This document shows, piece by piece, positions 25,153 to 34,489 of a stretch of DNA of 64,000 nucleotides (the first letter of the stretch is position 1; each line of letters begins with the position of its first letter). The notes under the pieces were generated by a model. The model made no database searches, was not told the origin of the DNA, and was given only the letters and a program-made list of their open reading frames with translations. The position numbers and the translations under genes are program-made. Origin of the DNA: Treponema saccharophilum DSM 2985 (lineage in GTDB: Bacteria; Spirochaetota; Spirochaetia; Treponematales; Treponemataceae); contig NZ_AGRW01000043.1 of the NCBI RefSeq assembly GCF_000255555.1, forward strand, positions 1 through 64,000. The letters run 5' to 3'.

Positions 25153-27436
25153 ACGAGAACACCATCTTGCCGCCCGACGCGAAAACCTCCACTTCGCCGC
25201 CCCTGCTGAGCCTGCCGAAAAGAACCTCGTCGACAAGCGGGGATGCCACAAGCGAATCAGCCTCACGGGAGATGTTGCGCGCGCCGAATTCGCGGCTGTA
25301 GCCCTTCTCCGCGACAAGCGCGACGGCATCGTCGGAAACGGAGAGGCGCACGTTCCGGGCGGAAAGCCTCGCGGCGATTTTTCCGACCGCCTTGCGCGCG
25401 ATGCTGCGGGCAATTTCGGGCTCGAGATGGCGGAACACGACGATTCCGTCTAGCCTGTTCCTGAATTCGGGCGGGAATTCCCGCGCGACCGCCTCCCTGA
25501 CGGACGCGTCGTCGTTCCCCGCCCGGGAAATCCCCGAGTCGAATCCGACCTGCCCCTTTTCCATATCGCGCGCGCCGGCATTGCTCGTGAATATGATTAT
25601 GCAGTTCCTGAAATCGGCCTTCTGCCCCTGGTTGTCCGTGAGCGTCCCGTAATCGAGCACCTGAAGGAGGATGTTGTATATATCCTGATGCGCCTTCTCT
25701 ATCTCGTCGAAAAGCACGATTGAATGCGGGGACTTCTTTACGGCGGCGGTGAGCAGCCCCCCGTTGTCGTACCCCACATAGCCAGGAGCCGAGCCTATAA
25801 GCCTGCTCACCGTGTACGATTCCTGATATTCGCTCATGTCGAACCGCACGAGCGGAAGTCCGAGCGTGTCCCCGAGCGACTTCGCCAGCTCCGTCTTTCC
25901 CACGCCGGTCGGACCGACGAACAGGAAACTTGCCTCGGGCTTCGTCTCGTCGCGGAACCCTGCGCGGGCTTTCTTCACTGCGACGCAAATGCGAGAGACA
26001 GCCTCGTCCTGCCCGAATATGCGAGAGCGGAGCGCCCCCTCCAAATCGCGCAGGCGCTCCTTCTCACCCTCGCCGACGCGCTCGACGGGAACGCGCGCCA
26101 TCTTCGCCACGACCTTCCGAATCGTCTCCTCCGACACGCGCGGACGCGGACGGCGAGACGTGCGGCGCTCGTTGTTGAGCGAGACGAAAACGCCCGCCTC
26201 GTCGATGACGTCTATCGCCTTGTCAGGAAGCCTCCTGTCGGGAAGATACTGGACGGAAAGATCCACAGCCGCGGAAAGCGCGGACGGATTGTAAGCGACG
26301 CCGTGGAATTCCTCGTAGCGCTCCTTTATCCCGCGGACAATCCGCACGGCATCGTCGCGGGAAGGCTCGAGGACGTCGATTTTCTGGAACCGGCGTGAAA
26401 GCGCGCGGTTCTTCTCGATGAACTTCGTATACTCCTCGAACGTCGTCGCCCCCATGACGCGGACATTCCCGCGCGAAAGCGCCGGCTTGAGGATGTTCGC
26501 CATGTCGAGCGGGCTGTTTCCTCCCGCGCCGGAGCCGACAATCGTGTGAATCTCGTCGATATAAAGGACTGCCTTTCCGATTTTCTCTATCTCCTCGATA
26601 ATCCCGCGTATGCGCGACTCGAAATCCCCGCGGAATTTCGTCCCGGCAAGGAGCGCGCTCATCTCAATCGAGTAGATTTTGTATCCTCTGAGCCGCTCGG
26701 GAACGTTGCCCGCGACAATTCTCTGCGCGAGCCCCTCTGCAATCGCGGTTTTTCCGACGCCGGCATCGCCGACGTGAATCGGGTTGTTCTTCGTCCTGCG
26801 GCAGAGCACCTCTATCGTCCGCTCAATCTCCGCGCCGCGACCGATTATCGAGTCGTACATGCCTTTCTCGGCGCGAGATGTCATATCGACCGCGAAACGG
26901 GCGAGCGACCGCTTTCCGCCGGACGGCACTTCGGAGAACGGCTCCTCCCCCTCCCCGATATCCTCGAAATCGTCCCCGTCCAAACCGTCGTCCGCATCCG
27001 TCCCGTCCTCAAGGCGGCGGGCATCGGAAATGCTTTCCATAAGCTCCATGACATCGACGCCGGAGCGCTTCAGCATGTACGAGCAGAAAATCCTGCTGTC
27101 GCAAATCATGGCGACGAGGAAATCGAATATATCGAACGTCTTCCGATCGGAATATATCGCGGAATCGAGCGCCTTCGAATAAATCTCCTTCATCGCGACA
27201 GACGGAATCGGGGAAGCGGCCTCCGCATCCTTCGAGACGTTCTCCGCGATGTATTTCTCCAGCCCGTCCTTGAGAGAAGGAATGTCGCACTGGCAGCTTT
27301 CGAGGACGCCGAGCACGCGGACATTGCCGAGCGCATGGAGGAGAACCTGCTCCGGCGTTATGAATTCATAATTGGAGCTCTTCGCATCGGAGTAAGACTC
27401 CTTCATTATCTGTGACAATTCCTCATGCTCTTCCAT
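25142..27436 (-). CDS. clpA: ATP-dependent Clp unfoldase ClpA
   Basis: A 764-residue class I Clp/Hsp100 ATPase that unfolds substrates for ClpP. The N domain (about 1-145) is the ClpS- and substrate-binding double repeat. The first AAA+ module has Walker A GDAGVGKT near residue 224 and Walker B VLYIDEIHTIVG; the second has GPTGVGKT near residue 510, IVLFDEIEKAH and a typical D2-small domain (FPPEFRNRLDGIVVF). No long middle domain is present, which separates it from ClpB/ClpC. It lies between clpS (3 bp gap) and aat (overlap). The first Walker A has Asp-Ala where most ClpA have Glu-Pro. Confidence 0.95.
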   Translation of the reverse strand: MEEHEELSQIMKESYSDAKSSNYEFITPEQVLLHALGNVRVLGVLESCQCDIPSLKDGLEKYIAENVSKDAEAASPIPSVAMKEIYSKALDSAIYSDRKTFDIFDFLVAMICDSRIFCSYMLKRSGVDVMELMESISDARRLEDGTDADDGLDGDDFEDIGEGEEPFSEVPSGGKRSLARFAVDMTSRAEKGMYDSIIGRGAEIERTIEVLCRRTKNNPIHVGDAGVGKTAIAEGLAQRIVAGNVPERLRGYKIYSIEMSALLAGTKFRGDFESRIRGIIEEIEKIGKAVLYIDEIHTIVGSGAGGNSPLDMANILKPALSRGNVRVMGATTFEEYTKFIEKNRALSRRFQKIDVLEPSRDDAVRIVRGIKERYEEFHGVAYNPSALSAAVDLSVQYLPDRRLPDKAIDVIDEAGVFVSLNNERRTSRRPRPRVSEETIRKVVAKMARVPVERVGEGEKERLRDLEGALRSRIFGQDEAVSRICVAVKKARAGFRDETKPEASFLFVGPTGVGKTELAKSLGDTLGLPLVRFDMSEYQESYTVSRLIGSAPGYVGYDNGGLLTAAVKKSPHSIVLFDEIEKAHQDIYNILLQVLDYGTLTDNQGQKADFRNCIIIFTSNAGARDMEKGQVGFDSGISRAGNDDASVREAVAREFPPEFRNRLDGIVVFRHLEPEIARSIARKAVGKIAARLSARNVRLSVSDDAVALVAEKGYSREFGARNISREADSLVASPLVDEVLFGRLSRGGEVEVFASGGKMVFSYGK

Positions 27437-27439
27437 CGG

Positions 27440-27757
27440 CTACTCCTTCTCAAGCTTGCATTTCAGCGGGAACCCGTTCTCCCTCGCCGCACTCATAGCC
27501 ATCTGCGCGCGCGTCGCCGCCATGTCGTAATCGTACACGCCCGCAACGCCGCGCCCCGTCTTGTGGACTTTCTCCATTATCATCGCGGCATCGGCCTCCG
27601 ACCTGTGGAACACCTTCATGAGGACGTACACGACAAAATCCTTCGTCGTGAAGTCATCGTTCAAGAAAACGACCTTGAACCGCGGAGGAAGCTCGAAATC
27701 GACGGAGACATCGGACGAATCGTCCATGCCGAAGCTGTTTTTCCCATCGCCGTCCAT
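27440..27757 (-). CDS. clpS: ATP-dependent Clp protease adaptor ClpS
   Basis: A 105-residue adaptor that binds N-degron side chains and the ClpA N domain. The core PPRFKVVFLNDDFTTKDFVV and VHKTGRGVAGVYDYDMA match ClpS; the Asn-Asp-Asp segment forms the N-terminal-amino-group pocket. The first 25 residues are acidic and less conserved, as usual. It starts right after the stop of a 57-codon gene and is followed by clpA after 3 bp. Its presence with aat indicates an active N-degron pathway. Confidence 0.95.
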   Translation of the reverse strand: MDGDGKNSFGMDDSSDVSVDFELPPRFKVVFLNDDFTTKDFVVYVLMKVFHRSEADAAMIMEKVHKTGRGVAGVYDYDMAATRAQMAMSAARENGFPLKCKLEKE

Positions 27758-27931
27758 TTATTTGTCCTCCTTCTTTTTTTCTCCGGATTTTTCGGCATCC
27801 AGATTTTTTTCCCTGTACTGAGCCGTGACCGTGTGGTCATCGTTCTCGTTGAGCTCGAAGACGGCGAATTCGTTGTAGTTCTTTATGAGCCAATCATCGT
27901 ACGCCGTCCAATCAGCAAATGTCTGTGTCAT
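27758..27931 (-). CDS. Small protein of unknown function at the head of the clpS operon
   Basis: A 57-codon frame beginning MTQTFADWTAYDDWLIKNYN and ending in a Lys/Glu-rich tail (EKSGEKKKEDK). It fills the space before clpS exactly: its TAA is adjacent to the clpS ATG. It is soluble and acidic-aromatic at the N terminus. The ATG is preceded by a consensus TATAAT six bases upstream, so the operon transcript is probably leaderless. I do not recognise a family; the tight placement and good start context support a real gene, possibly a degradation-related partner of ClpS. Confidence 0.65.
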   Translation of the reverse strand: MTQTFADWTAYDDWLIKNYNEFAVFELNENDDHTVTAQYREKNLDAEKSGEKKKEDK

Positions 27932-27937
27932 GTCTCT

Positions 27938-27943
27938 ATTATA
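27938..27943 (-). promoter_or_regulatory. -10 box of the clpS-clpA-aat operon
   Basis: TATAAT ends six bases before the ATG of the small first gene at 27931. A weak TTTTCC lies 17 bp upstream. Confidence 0.6.
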
Positions 27944-28000
27944 CGGATTTGCGCCGAGTCGGAAAACACGCGGGCGTCTCCCGCCGTTTCTGCGGGCCGG

Positions 28001-28873
28001 CTAATCGTTCTGGCGCTTGAAGAATTTCCCGACGATTTCCTTCGACTGGAGGACGTTTATGAACGCGTTCGGGTCGACGCCACGTATCTCGCGCTCAAGC
28101 CTGCCAGACTCGTCGCTCGAGACGACCGTGTAGACCATCTTGTGGCTCTGCTGCGAGAATTCGCCCGTACCCTCGAAAACCGTCGCGCCGTGGTTCGTCA
28201 GGCGCCGTATCACGTCGTAGATTTCGGCGTGCTTGTCCGTGACGATAAGTAGCGTCGTCTTGGAGTAGCGCTTGTAGACGACGTTCAGCGTCTGCGTCGA
28301 GGCGTACTGGAATATTATCGAATACAGCGCCTTGTCCCAGCCGAAAAGGATTCCCGCCGCGACGAGGACGACGCAGTTTCCCGCGAGGATGTAGTTCCAC
28401 GCGGATTTCCCCGTGCGCTCCGATACGTATATCGCGATGAAATCCGTCCCGCCCGAGCTTGAGTCGGCGAAGAGGCAGAGCGATATCGCGACGGCGTTCA
28501 CGATTCCGCCGAAAACGGCGCAGAGTATGGTGTCGCTCGTCAGCGAAAGGAACGTAATCCCCGAGAAAAGGTCGGTGAAGAAGCCGGAGACGACAATCAT
28601 CACAATAGAATACACCGTGAATTTCCGCCCGATGTACAGGAAGCCGATTATTATCGGCACGACGTTGAGCGAATACGCAAGGACCGAGTACGGGACGCTT
28701 ATCCCCAAGAATTTCCCGAACACCTCCTGGACGAGGAGCGCGACGCCGGCAAATCCGCCCGGAAAAAGGTTCGCGCTCCGCACGAACGAATCGATATTGA
28801 GCGCGAAGAGGACAGCCCCGATAAGGACAAGCACGAGCCGCTTCGACTCGTACCGCAGTTTTAGTTTCGACAT
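28001..28873 (-). CDS. YitT-family membrane protein
   Basis: A 290-residue protein with five or six hydrophobic segments in the N-terminal 200 residues (YitT/DUF161 domain: LFPGGFAGVALL, SSSGGTDFIAIY) and a soluble C-terminal DUF2179 domain (TTLLIVTDKHAEIYDVI, HKMVYTVVSSDE). The transport or signalling role of YitT proteins is not established. The ATG at 28873 fits the family N terminus and is preceded by TATATT seven bases upstream without a Shine-Dalgarno; the frame extends further up without support. It is separated from ilvD by a terminator, so it is its own unit. Confidence 0.85.
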   Translation of the reverse strand: MSKLKLRYESKRLVLVLIGAVLFALNIDSFVRSANLFPGGFAGVALLVQEVFGKFLGISVPYSVLAYSLNVVPIIIGFLYIGRKFTVYSIVMIVVSGFFTDLFSGITFLSLTSDTILCAVFGGIVNAVAISLCLFADSSSGGTDFIAIYVSERTGKSAWNYILAGNCVVLVAAGILFGWDKALYSIIFQYASTQTLNVVYKRYSKTTLLIVTDKHAEIYDVIRRLTNHGATVFEGTGEFSQQSHKMVYTVVSSDESGRLEREIRGVDPNAFINVLQSKEIVGKFFKRQND

Positions 28874-28880
28874 GAACACA

Positions 28881-28886
28881 AATATA
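28881..28886 (-). promoter_or_regulatory. -10 box directly before the YitT gene
   Basis: TATATT ends seven bases before the ATG at 28873; no ribosome-binding site lies between. Confidence 0.45.
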
Positions 28887-29014
28887 ACAGGAAAAACCGT
28901 TTTCGTCGCCGCAAATCGCACGGGCACGCAGGGAGCCCCGGAAAAAGCGCCCGGGCGCAGCCGAAGGAATTTCGCGGGAGCTATTGATTCAGCCCATCGT
29001 TTCTTGGACAGAGC

Positions 29015-29058
29015 AAAAAAAATCCCCTCCGCCACAGGAAAATCCGAGACGGAGGGGG
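29015..29058 (-). terminator. Rho-independent terminator of ilvD
   Basis: CCCCTCCG and CGGAGGGG form a GC-rich stem, followed on the minus strand by a run of eight T residues after one A. Confidence 0.9.
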
Positions 29059-29076
29059 ACAAGCGCCGGAATCAAA

Positions 29077-30768
29077 TCAGCTCAGGACGGCTCCCTTGTC
29101 CGCGCTTGAGACGAGCTTCGCGTAGCGGGAAAGATAGCCGCTCTTCACCTTCGGCTCGGGCGCGACCCATTTCGCGCGCCGTTCCGCGAGCACCTCGTCG
29201 CTCACGTCAAGGTGAATCTTGTAGTTGTTGATGTCGAGCGTAATCATGTCGCCTTCCTCGACGAGCGCGATGGGACCGCCGACAGCGGCCTCGGGTGAGC
29301 AGTGACCGAGCGAGGCGCCGCGTGTCGCCCCGGAGAAGCGCCCGTCGGTGATGAGCGCGACCTGCTTGTCGAGCCCCTGCCCCGCAAGAGCCGCCGTGAC
29401 CGCGAGCATCTCGCGCATTCCCGGGCCTCCCTTCGGGCCCTCGTATCGGATGACGACGACGTCGCCCGGATGAATCTGCGCCTTCTGCACGGCATCCATG
29501 GCGGCGCTCTCGTCGTCGAACACGCGCGCAGGCCCCGTGTGGTTCATCAGCTCCTTGGCGCATGCGCTTCTCTTGACGACCGTGCCGTCGGGGGCAAGGT
29601 TTCCGAAGAGGACGGCGATTCCGCCGTTGTCGGAATACGGATTCTCTATCGGACGGAGAATTTCGGGATTGCGGTTCCTGACCCCGGCAATGTTCTCCGC
29701 TATCGTCTTTCCCGTCGCCGTTATGAGGCTCGTGTCGATGAGGTTCTTCTTCGCAAGCTCCGCGAGAACGGCCTGGACGCCGCCCGCGTCGTCAAGCTCG
29801 CACATGAACGTGTGGCCGGCGGGCGCAAGGTGGCAGAGGTTCGGCGTGCGGTTGGAGATTTCGTTGACCTCGTGCAGGTCGAGCGAAAGCCCCGCCTCGT
29901 GCATTATCGCGGGAACGTGGAGCATCGTGTTCGACGAGCAGCCGAGCGCCATGTCGGCGGCGAGCGCGTTGCGGAAGTTGGCGGCTGTCATCATCTTCCG
30001 CGCGGTGATTCCGTTCCTGTACATGTTCATGACGGCCATGCCCGCGTGCTTCGCGAGCTGGATTCTCCTTCCGGTGACGGCGGGAATCGTCCCGTTCCCC
30101 GGGAGACCAAGACCGAGCACCTCGGTGAGGCAGTTCATCGAATTCGCGGTGAACATTCCTGAGCAGGCGCCGCAACCCGGGCAGGCGTAGTTCTCCATCT
30201 CGCGGAGCTGCTCCTCCGTGACCTTGCCGACGGCAAGCCCGCCGACGGCCTCGAACATGTCGGTGAGGGAAAGGTTCTTTCCGGAATACGGGTTCGAAGC
30301 GTCGTTTCCGGGAAGATGGCCCGGCATCATCGGTCCGCCCGAGCAGAACACTGTCGGAAGGTCAAGCCTGGCAGCAGCCATGAGCATTCCCGGGACGATT
30401 TTGTCGCAGTTCGGAATCATCACGAGCGCGTCGAACTGGTGCGCCTTCGCGACGCATTCCACGCTGTCGGCGATAAGCTCGCGCGTCACGAGCGAATACT
30501 TCATCCCCTCGTGCCCCATCGCGATTCCGTCGCAGACTCCTATGGCAGGAAATTCGACGGGAGTCCCGCCTGCCATGCGCACGCCCGCCTTCACAGCCTC
30601 GGCGATGCGGTCAAGCTCGATATGTCCCGGAATAAGCTCGTTCTTCGCGCAGATGATGCCGACGAGCGGCTGGTTCAGCTCCTCGTCGGTGTATCCCGAC
30701 GCGTAGAAAAGCGAGCGATGCGGCGCACGCGCGGTGCCCTTGCATGCATTGTCAGACTTCTTGGCCAT
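29077..30768 (-). CDS. ilvD: Dihydroxy-acid dehydratase
   Basis: A 563-residue iron-sulfur enzyme of valine, leucine and isoleucine synthesis. Diagnostic segments are [12 protein letters not shown] and [18 protein letters not shown] with cluster-binding Cys residues, CSGGPMMPG near residue 160, and [13 protein letters not shown] in the C-terminal half. The ATG at 30768 has GAGG five bases upstream. It stands alone, without other ilv genes, and is flanked by its own terminator. The length is typical for the family. Confidence 0.95.
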   Translation of the reverse strand: MAKKSDNACKGTARAPHRSLFYASGYTDEELNQPLVGIICAKNELIPGHIELDRIAEAVKAGVRMAGGTPVEFPAIGVCDGIAMGHEGMKYSLVTRELIADSVECVAKAHQFDALVMIPNCDKIVPGMLMAAARLDLPTVFCSGGPMMPGHLPGNDASNPYSGKNLSLTDMFEAVGGLAVGKVTEEQLREMENYACPGCGACSGMFTANSMNCLTEVLGLGLPGNGTIPAVTGRRIQLAKHAGMAVMNMYRNGITARKMMTAANFRNALAADMALGCSSNTMLHVPAIMHEAGLSLDLHEVNEISNRTPNLCHLAPAGHTFMCELDDAGGVQAVLAELAKKNLIDTSLITATGKTIAENIAGVRNRNPEILRPIENPYSDNGGIAVLFGNLAPDGTVVKRSACAKELMNHTGPARVFDDESAAMDAVQKAQIHPGDVVVIRYEGPKGGPGMREMLAVTAALAGQGLDKQVALITDGRFSGATRGASLGHCSPEAAVGGPIALVEEGDMITLDINNYKIHLDVSDEVLAERRAKWVAPEPKVKSGYLSRYAKLVSSADKGAVLS

Positions 30769-30847
30769 TTTGTACCTCGATTCTTTTTGTAGGATGCCGA
30801 GCAGTGTAGCGCCGATTCGCATAAAAATAAAGAAGCAGGACGAAAGC

Positions 30848-32227
30848 CTAGTACATGACCTTCACCGCGGAAATCTCATCGGCAAGCGTCCCCGCGGAAG
30901 GAATACCCGCCGAGAGCGGCAGGACGGAAACGCCCATAGTCCTCGCCGTCCTGCCGCCGGGAAGGATATCCGACTCGGACGCGGAAAGCGCGTACTGCTC
31001 GCCCCCGTACGTTCCCAAATAGAGGAGGACGCGATTTCCGGCGACGAGGATGGAGCCAGCCGGAACGTATTTCAAAAGCGATTTCTTGTGCGCGGACGTC
31101 GACGACCTCATTCCGATTGTCGGGACGTCCATAGCCGCGATGCCGGAAACGGAGCGCGGAACGTCAAACCCGAACACGCGGTAAAGCTCCGTCACGAACT
31201 GCGCGTCATCCCTCGCGCCGTACATGCCGCGCCAGCCGAACCGCTCGCCGAGGCACGAGAACGATATGCGCAGGAGGTTCGCGCGCGTGTAGGGAACGTA
31301 GCCGACGGAGACGGAGCGGGAACAGGGAACGTACGCGTTGTAGAACATGAGGAATCCGCCCTGGCTTTTGTCGGGAATCCGGACGATGTAGCAGTCGTAC
31401 CCTTCCCTTCCCTCCGCGGACTCGCCCCATTCGGCATACGGAACGAGCGCGAGCTTCGTGCCGAGGAAAAGCTCGGCGCCGGAAATGCGCGCGTTCAGCC
31501 TGTCGTGGTCGAGGGAAAAACGGCTTTCCGTCACGACGAGGAAATCGGCGGGGTTCCTGCATTTGTCCCATTCCGCGAAGTTGTGGCAGAACGCGAGGTT
31601 CTCGTCGGGAACCCACCCGCGGCATGTCGCCGACACGACGAAATGCCATGACGAATCAGCAGTCGAATGGAGGACGACGACAGGCTCGCTCATCATGACG
31701 ATGCCCGCCTGCAGAATGTCGTGCGACAGCGCGAATTCCTCGCCCGTGAGAATCTCGTCCGTCGGCAAGAGCCTCACATTCCCGCGCCTCAGAATCACGC
31801 CGTAGGAGACGGGGTTCGACTCCCCGACCGCCGAAAGGTTCCTCGAAGCGGAAAGCCGCTTCCGCAAGTCGTCAGGAACGACATCGCCGTCCTTGTAGCA
31901 CCGCTCCGGGACATCCGCATCGAGGAAAGCGAGCAGCGCCGACTGCGTGACGGAACCGTTTCGCCCCGACGCGTAATGGAAGAACGACATCTCGTCATTC
32001 TCCGCGGCGGAAGCGGCTTCCTTTCCGACTGCGAGAATCTCGTCGGCTGAGAGGATTACCTCGCCCGCCTTTTTGTCGAGCGACTCCCAGAACGAAGGCG
32101 AGAGCATCTCCGCAGAAACGGACGGCGCCGTGCGGACGAAGCGAGAGCCTCCCGCAAAAGACGGAACGGGAACGGAAAGGGCGGCGACTGCCGCAGCAAC
32201 TCTGACAATTCTGAAATATGGGTTCAT
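30848..32227 (-). CDS. Secreted NlpC/P60-like protein with SH3 domains, catalytic residues lost
   Basis: A 459-residue exported protein: [20 protein letters not shown] followed by PSFAGG is a signal peptide. The middle part (about 130-290) matches the tandem SH3b region of NlpC/P60 cell-wall peptidases. The C-terminal domain reads [18 protein letters not shown] where active members have G-x-x-x-x-W-G-G and then D-C-S; the Cys is replaced by Asp. Later GNRVLLYLG replaces the usual G-H-V-x-L-Y-x-G, so the His is also missing. It is likely a peptidoglycan-binding pseudoenzyme. The ATG at 32227 starts the signal peptide; CGGAG lies 11 bases upstream. It is a single gene after ilvD on the minus strand. 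Confidence 0.75.
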   Translation of the reverse strand: MNPYFRIVRVAAAVAALSVPVPSFAGGSRFVRTAPSVSAEMLSPSFWESLDKKAGEVILSADEILAVGKEAASAAENDEMSFFHYASGRNGSVTQSALLAFLDADVPERCYKDGDVVPDDLRKRLSASRNLSAVGESNPVSYGVILRRGNVRLLPTDEILTGEEFALSHDILQAGIVMMSEPVVVLHSTADSSWHFVVSATCRGWVPDENLAFCHNFAEWDKCRNPADFLVVTESRFSLDHDRLNARISGAELFLGTKLALVPYAEWGESAEGREGYDCYIVRIPDKSQGGFLMFYNAYVPCSRSVSVGYVPYTRANLLRISFSCLGERFGWRGMYGARDDAQFVTELYRVFGFDVPRSVSGIAAMDVPTIGMRSSTSAHKKSLLKYVPAGSILVAGNRVLLYLGTYGGEQYALSASESDILPGGRTARTMGVSVLPLSAGIPSAGTLADEISAVKVMY

Positions 32228-32408
32228 AGAAAAGAAAACTCCGAAAAAAAATGGTCGCGGAAAAAGCGGCGGACAGTTCCGGCGGGGCAAAACCGCAGGA
32301 CAAAGGCCGCATCTCAAGAAAACGCGCCCGGAACAGAATCTTCCGGACACATTTCAGTATCGGCATTTTTCGGCAAGCACTGAAAACGGAATCCGCCCTG
32401 CAAAACGC

Positions 32409-33596
32409 TCAATAATTGTCCCACTTGAAATCGTCGAAGTCCTTTATCTGAACCTCGAATTTGTTGCGGAAATATTTCTCGACGCGGCGTATAGTGAGAG
32501 GCTCCTTCGCCGCGTAGTTCGGGTTCAGGTATATGTACGCCGAGTAAAGCCCCTCCTGGGAGCGGCATGACGGCGAATTGTCGTCGATGAAGACGATTCC
32601 CGCGAGGCTTTTCGAAACGTCGCTCACGCGGACGGCTGACGACGCGTACGAGCGGGAGAATTCCCGCGCCTCGGAATCGATGCGCAGCAGCTCCATGAAC
32701 GTCCGCCTCGAAAGGCTCCGGTAGAATATGTTGTTGAAATCGCCGAAATCGACCGTCTCCGCGTTGAACCACGGGTTCCTCACAATCGTTATGAGCGAAT
32801 ACTCGTTGTCGACGAGCTTGTTCCCGTAATCGAGGAATTTGAACTTGTACGATTCCGCCATAGCATACGGCGAATATTCCTTGACGGTCGAAAGGAACGG
32901 GGATGACGGCGTCGCGTAGCTTATCTTGAAGTCGAAACGGAGCCCCGAATCGGAGCAGTACGCGACGGATTTTCTGCCCTCGGATACGGCGCGCTTGAGC
33001 TCCCGCCGTATGGAGCGCTTTTCCGCCCCGAGGCTGTTCTTCACCTCGCTGTAATCGATTTCCGAAAGGTTGTCCACGCCGACGAGCACGCTCCGCCCCA
33101 GCGTCTTCCGCGCGAAATCCTCAATCTCCTCGAAAATCTGGTCGAATATCTGGAGGTGGATGCAGTTGAACGACTTCACGTCGGTGAAAAGCCGCTCGGT
33201 GCGGAAATGGAGGCAGAGGTCGATATCGATAACCTCCTTCTGCCCGTTCAGCGCGGGAATCGACTGGCGGTGGTCGGCTATTCTCAGCAGGTTTATGTAC
33301 GAGACCGGGAAGAACTCGGAGAACTGGGAATAAAAATCGAGCGCGACAAGCTCCGAGTACGGCCCCGCCCACTGGTGGTTCTTCGCCTCGGCGATGTTCT
33401 TGACGCGCTCGCAGATGCAGTCGATTTCAGACGGGCTCCCCGAAAAAACGTCGCGGAGCCTGCCGAGCCTGTTGAGAAAATTGTAAGCGAAATAGCCGAG
33501 CGGCTTCCTGTTCAGCGGAGCGATGCAGCCGTTCGTGTTCAGCCTGTTCTTTATGCGCTTTTCCACGCCGAACACGTCCGACAGAATCTTCTCCAC
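32409..33596 (-). CDS. Unknown protein, possible PD-(D/E)xK-like fold
   Basis: A 395-residue soluble protein that I do not recognise. Around residues 125-145 it reads EVIDIDLCLHFRTERLFTDVKSF, and SELVALDF occurs about 40 residues before; an acidic residue, an I-D-x-x-L strand and a following D-V-K are compatible with a PD-(D/E)xK nuclease core, but this is only a pattern. It starts 4 bp after the stop of the chemoreceptor-like gene and ends a three-gene unit with it and the FIST protein, so a role in the same signalling system is as likely as a nuclease function. Confidence 0.7.
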   Translation of the reverse strand: MEKILSDVFGVEKRIKNRLNTNGCIAPLNRKPLGYFAYNFLNRLGRLRDVFSGSPSEIDCICERVKNIAEAKNHQWAGPYSELVALDFYSQFSEFFPVSYINLLRIADHRQSIPALNGQKEVIDIDLCLHFRTERLFTDVKSFNCIHLQIFDQIFEEIEDFARKTLGRSVLVGVDNLSEIDYSEVKNSLGAEKRSIRRELKRAVSEGRKSVAYCSDSGLRFDFKISYATPSSPFLSTVKEYSPYAMAESYKFKFLDYGNKLVDNEYSLITIVRNPWFNAETVDFGDFNNIFYRSLSRRTFMELLRIDSEAREFSRSYASSAVRVSDVSKSLAGIVFIDDNSPSCRSQEGLYSAYIYLNPNYAAKEPLTIRRVEKYFRNKFEVQIKDFDDFKWDNY

Positions 33597-33600
33597 GTTC

Positions 33601-34488
33601 TCAACGTCCGTCGTTTCCCAAATCCTCCAGAACGGCCTTTATCTCATACGCGAACGAATAGAGGTCGTTGAACAGCATGAGGTTCTTCGACGCGCACGAG
33701 GCGAACAGGTTCACGGTGTTCCCGCTCGCGTCCTCCGCCTCCTGCACGGTCTTTATCATCTGGTTGATGTCCTTCACGTTCGCCGAAATGTTCCGCCCGA
33801 TTTTCTCCACGTTCGCGTTGTTCTCCGAATTCATCTTGCGGACCTTGTCGAACCGCACCAGCGTCTCGTCCGCCTCGTGCCGCAGCCCGTTGAGCGACTC
33901 CGCGTTGCTCACCGTCCCCGACTCAAGCTCGCCGATGGATTTGTTCAGCTTGTCGACCTCCGCCTTTATCTTCTCGGTCGTCATCTTCGTGTTTCCCGCG
34001 AGCTTCTTGACCTCGTTCGCGATTATCCTGAAACCGGCGCCGACAGTCCCGGCATGAGCCGCCTCGATTGACGCATTGAACGAAAGCAGGTTCGTCTGCT
34101 CCGATATGTTCTGTATCGCCTCGATGAGGGCGACGATGTCCTTCGTCTCGTTGTGCAGCACCTTGAATTTCTCCACGTACCGCTTGTGCTCCTCCTCGAT
34201 GCGCTGGACGGAATTCCGGAGGTTCTCAATCTCCTCGTACACCCTGCCGAGCCGCTCTATGTTGCGCCCGGCGTTGTCGGAAAGCGCCTTCGTGTCGTCG
34301 TCCATCATCTTCGACGACTCGATGAGCTTGTTCAGCGCGGCCTTCTGCTTCGCCGCCGTAGAGTCCTGCACATTCTTCGACTTTATATACTGCCCGAGGA
34401 ATTCCGCCCCCATAGCGTCCTTTGCCAAATACGCGACGAGGGACGAAACGACGTCGAGCCCGCTTTTCACAAGTTCCGTAGAATTCAT
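33601..34488 (-). CDS. Cytoplasmic methyl-accepting chemotaxis-like protein
   Basis: A 295-residue protein made almost wholly of the chemoreceptor signalling coiled coil. The hairpin tip region reads [19 protein letters not shown] and then [15 protein letters not shown], close to the universal tip that contacts CheA and CheW. No transmembrane helix or periplasmic domain is present, and the first 20 residues ([20 protein letters not shown]) are mildly amphipathic. It follows the FIST gene by 1 bp with GGAG upstream of the ATG. It should receive its input from another protein, most simply the FIST sensor encoded before it. Confidence 0.9.
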   Translation of the reverse strand: MNSTELVKSGLDVVSSLVAYLAKDAMGAEFLGQYIKSKNVQDSTAAKQKAALNKLIESSKMMDDDTKALSDNAGRNIERLGRVYEEIENLRNSVQRIEEEHKRYVEKFKVLHNETKDIVALIEAIQNISEQTNLLSFNASIEAAHAGTVGAGFRIIANEVKKLAGNTKMTTEKIKAEVDKLNKSIGELESGTVSNAESLNGLRHEADETLVRFDKVRKMNSENNANVEKIGRNISANVKDINQMIKTVQEAEDASGNTVNLFASCASKNLMLFNDLYSFAYEIKAVLEDLGNDGR

Positions 34489-34489
34489 C

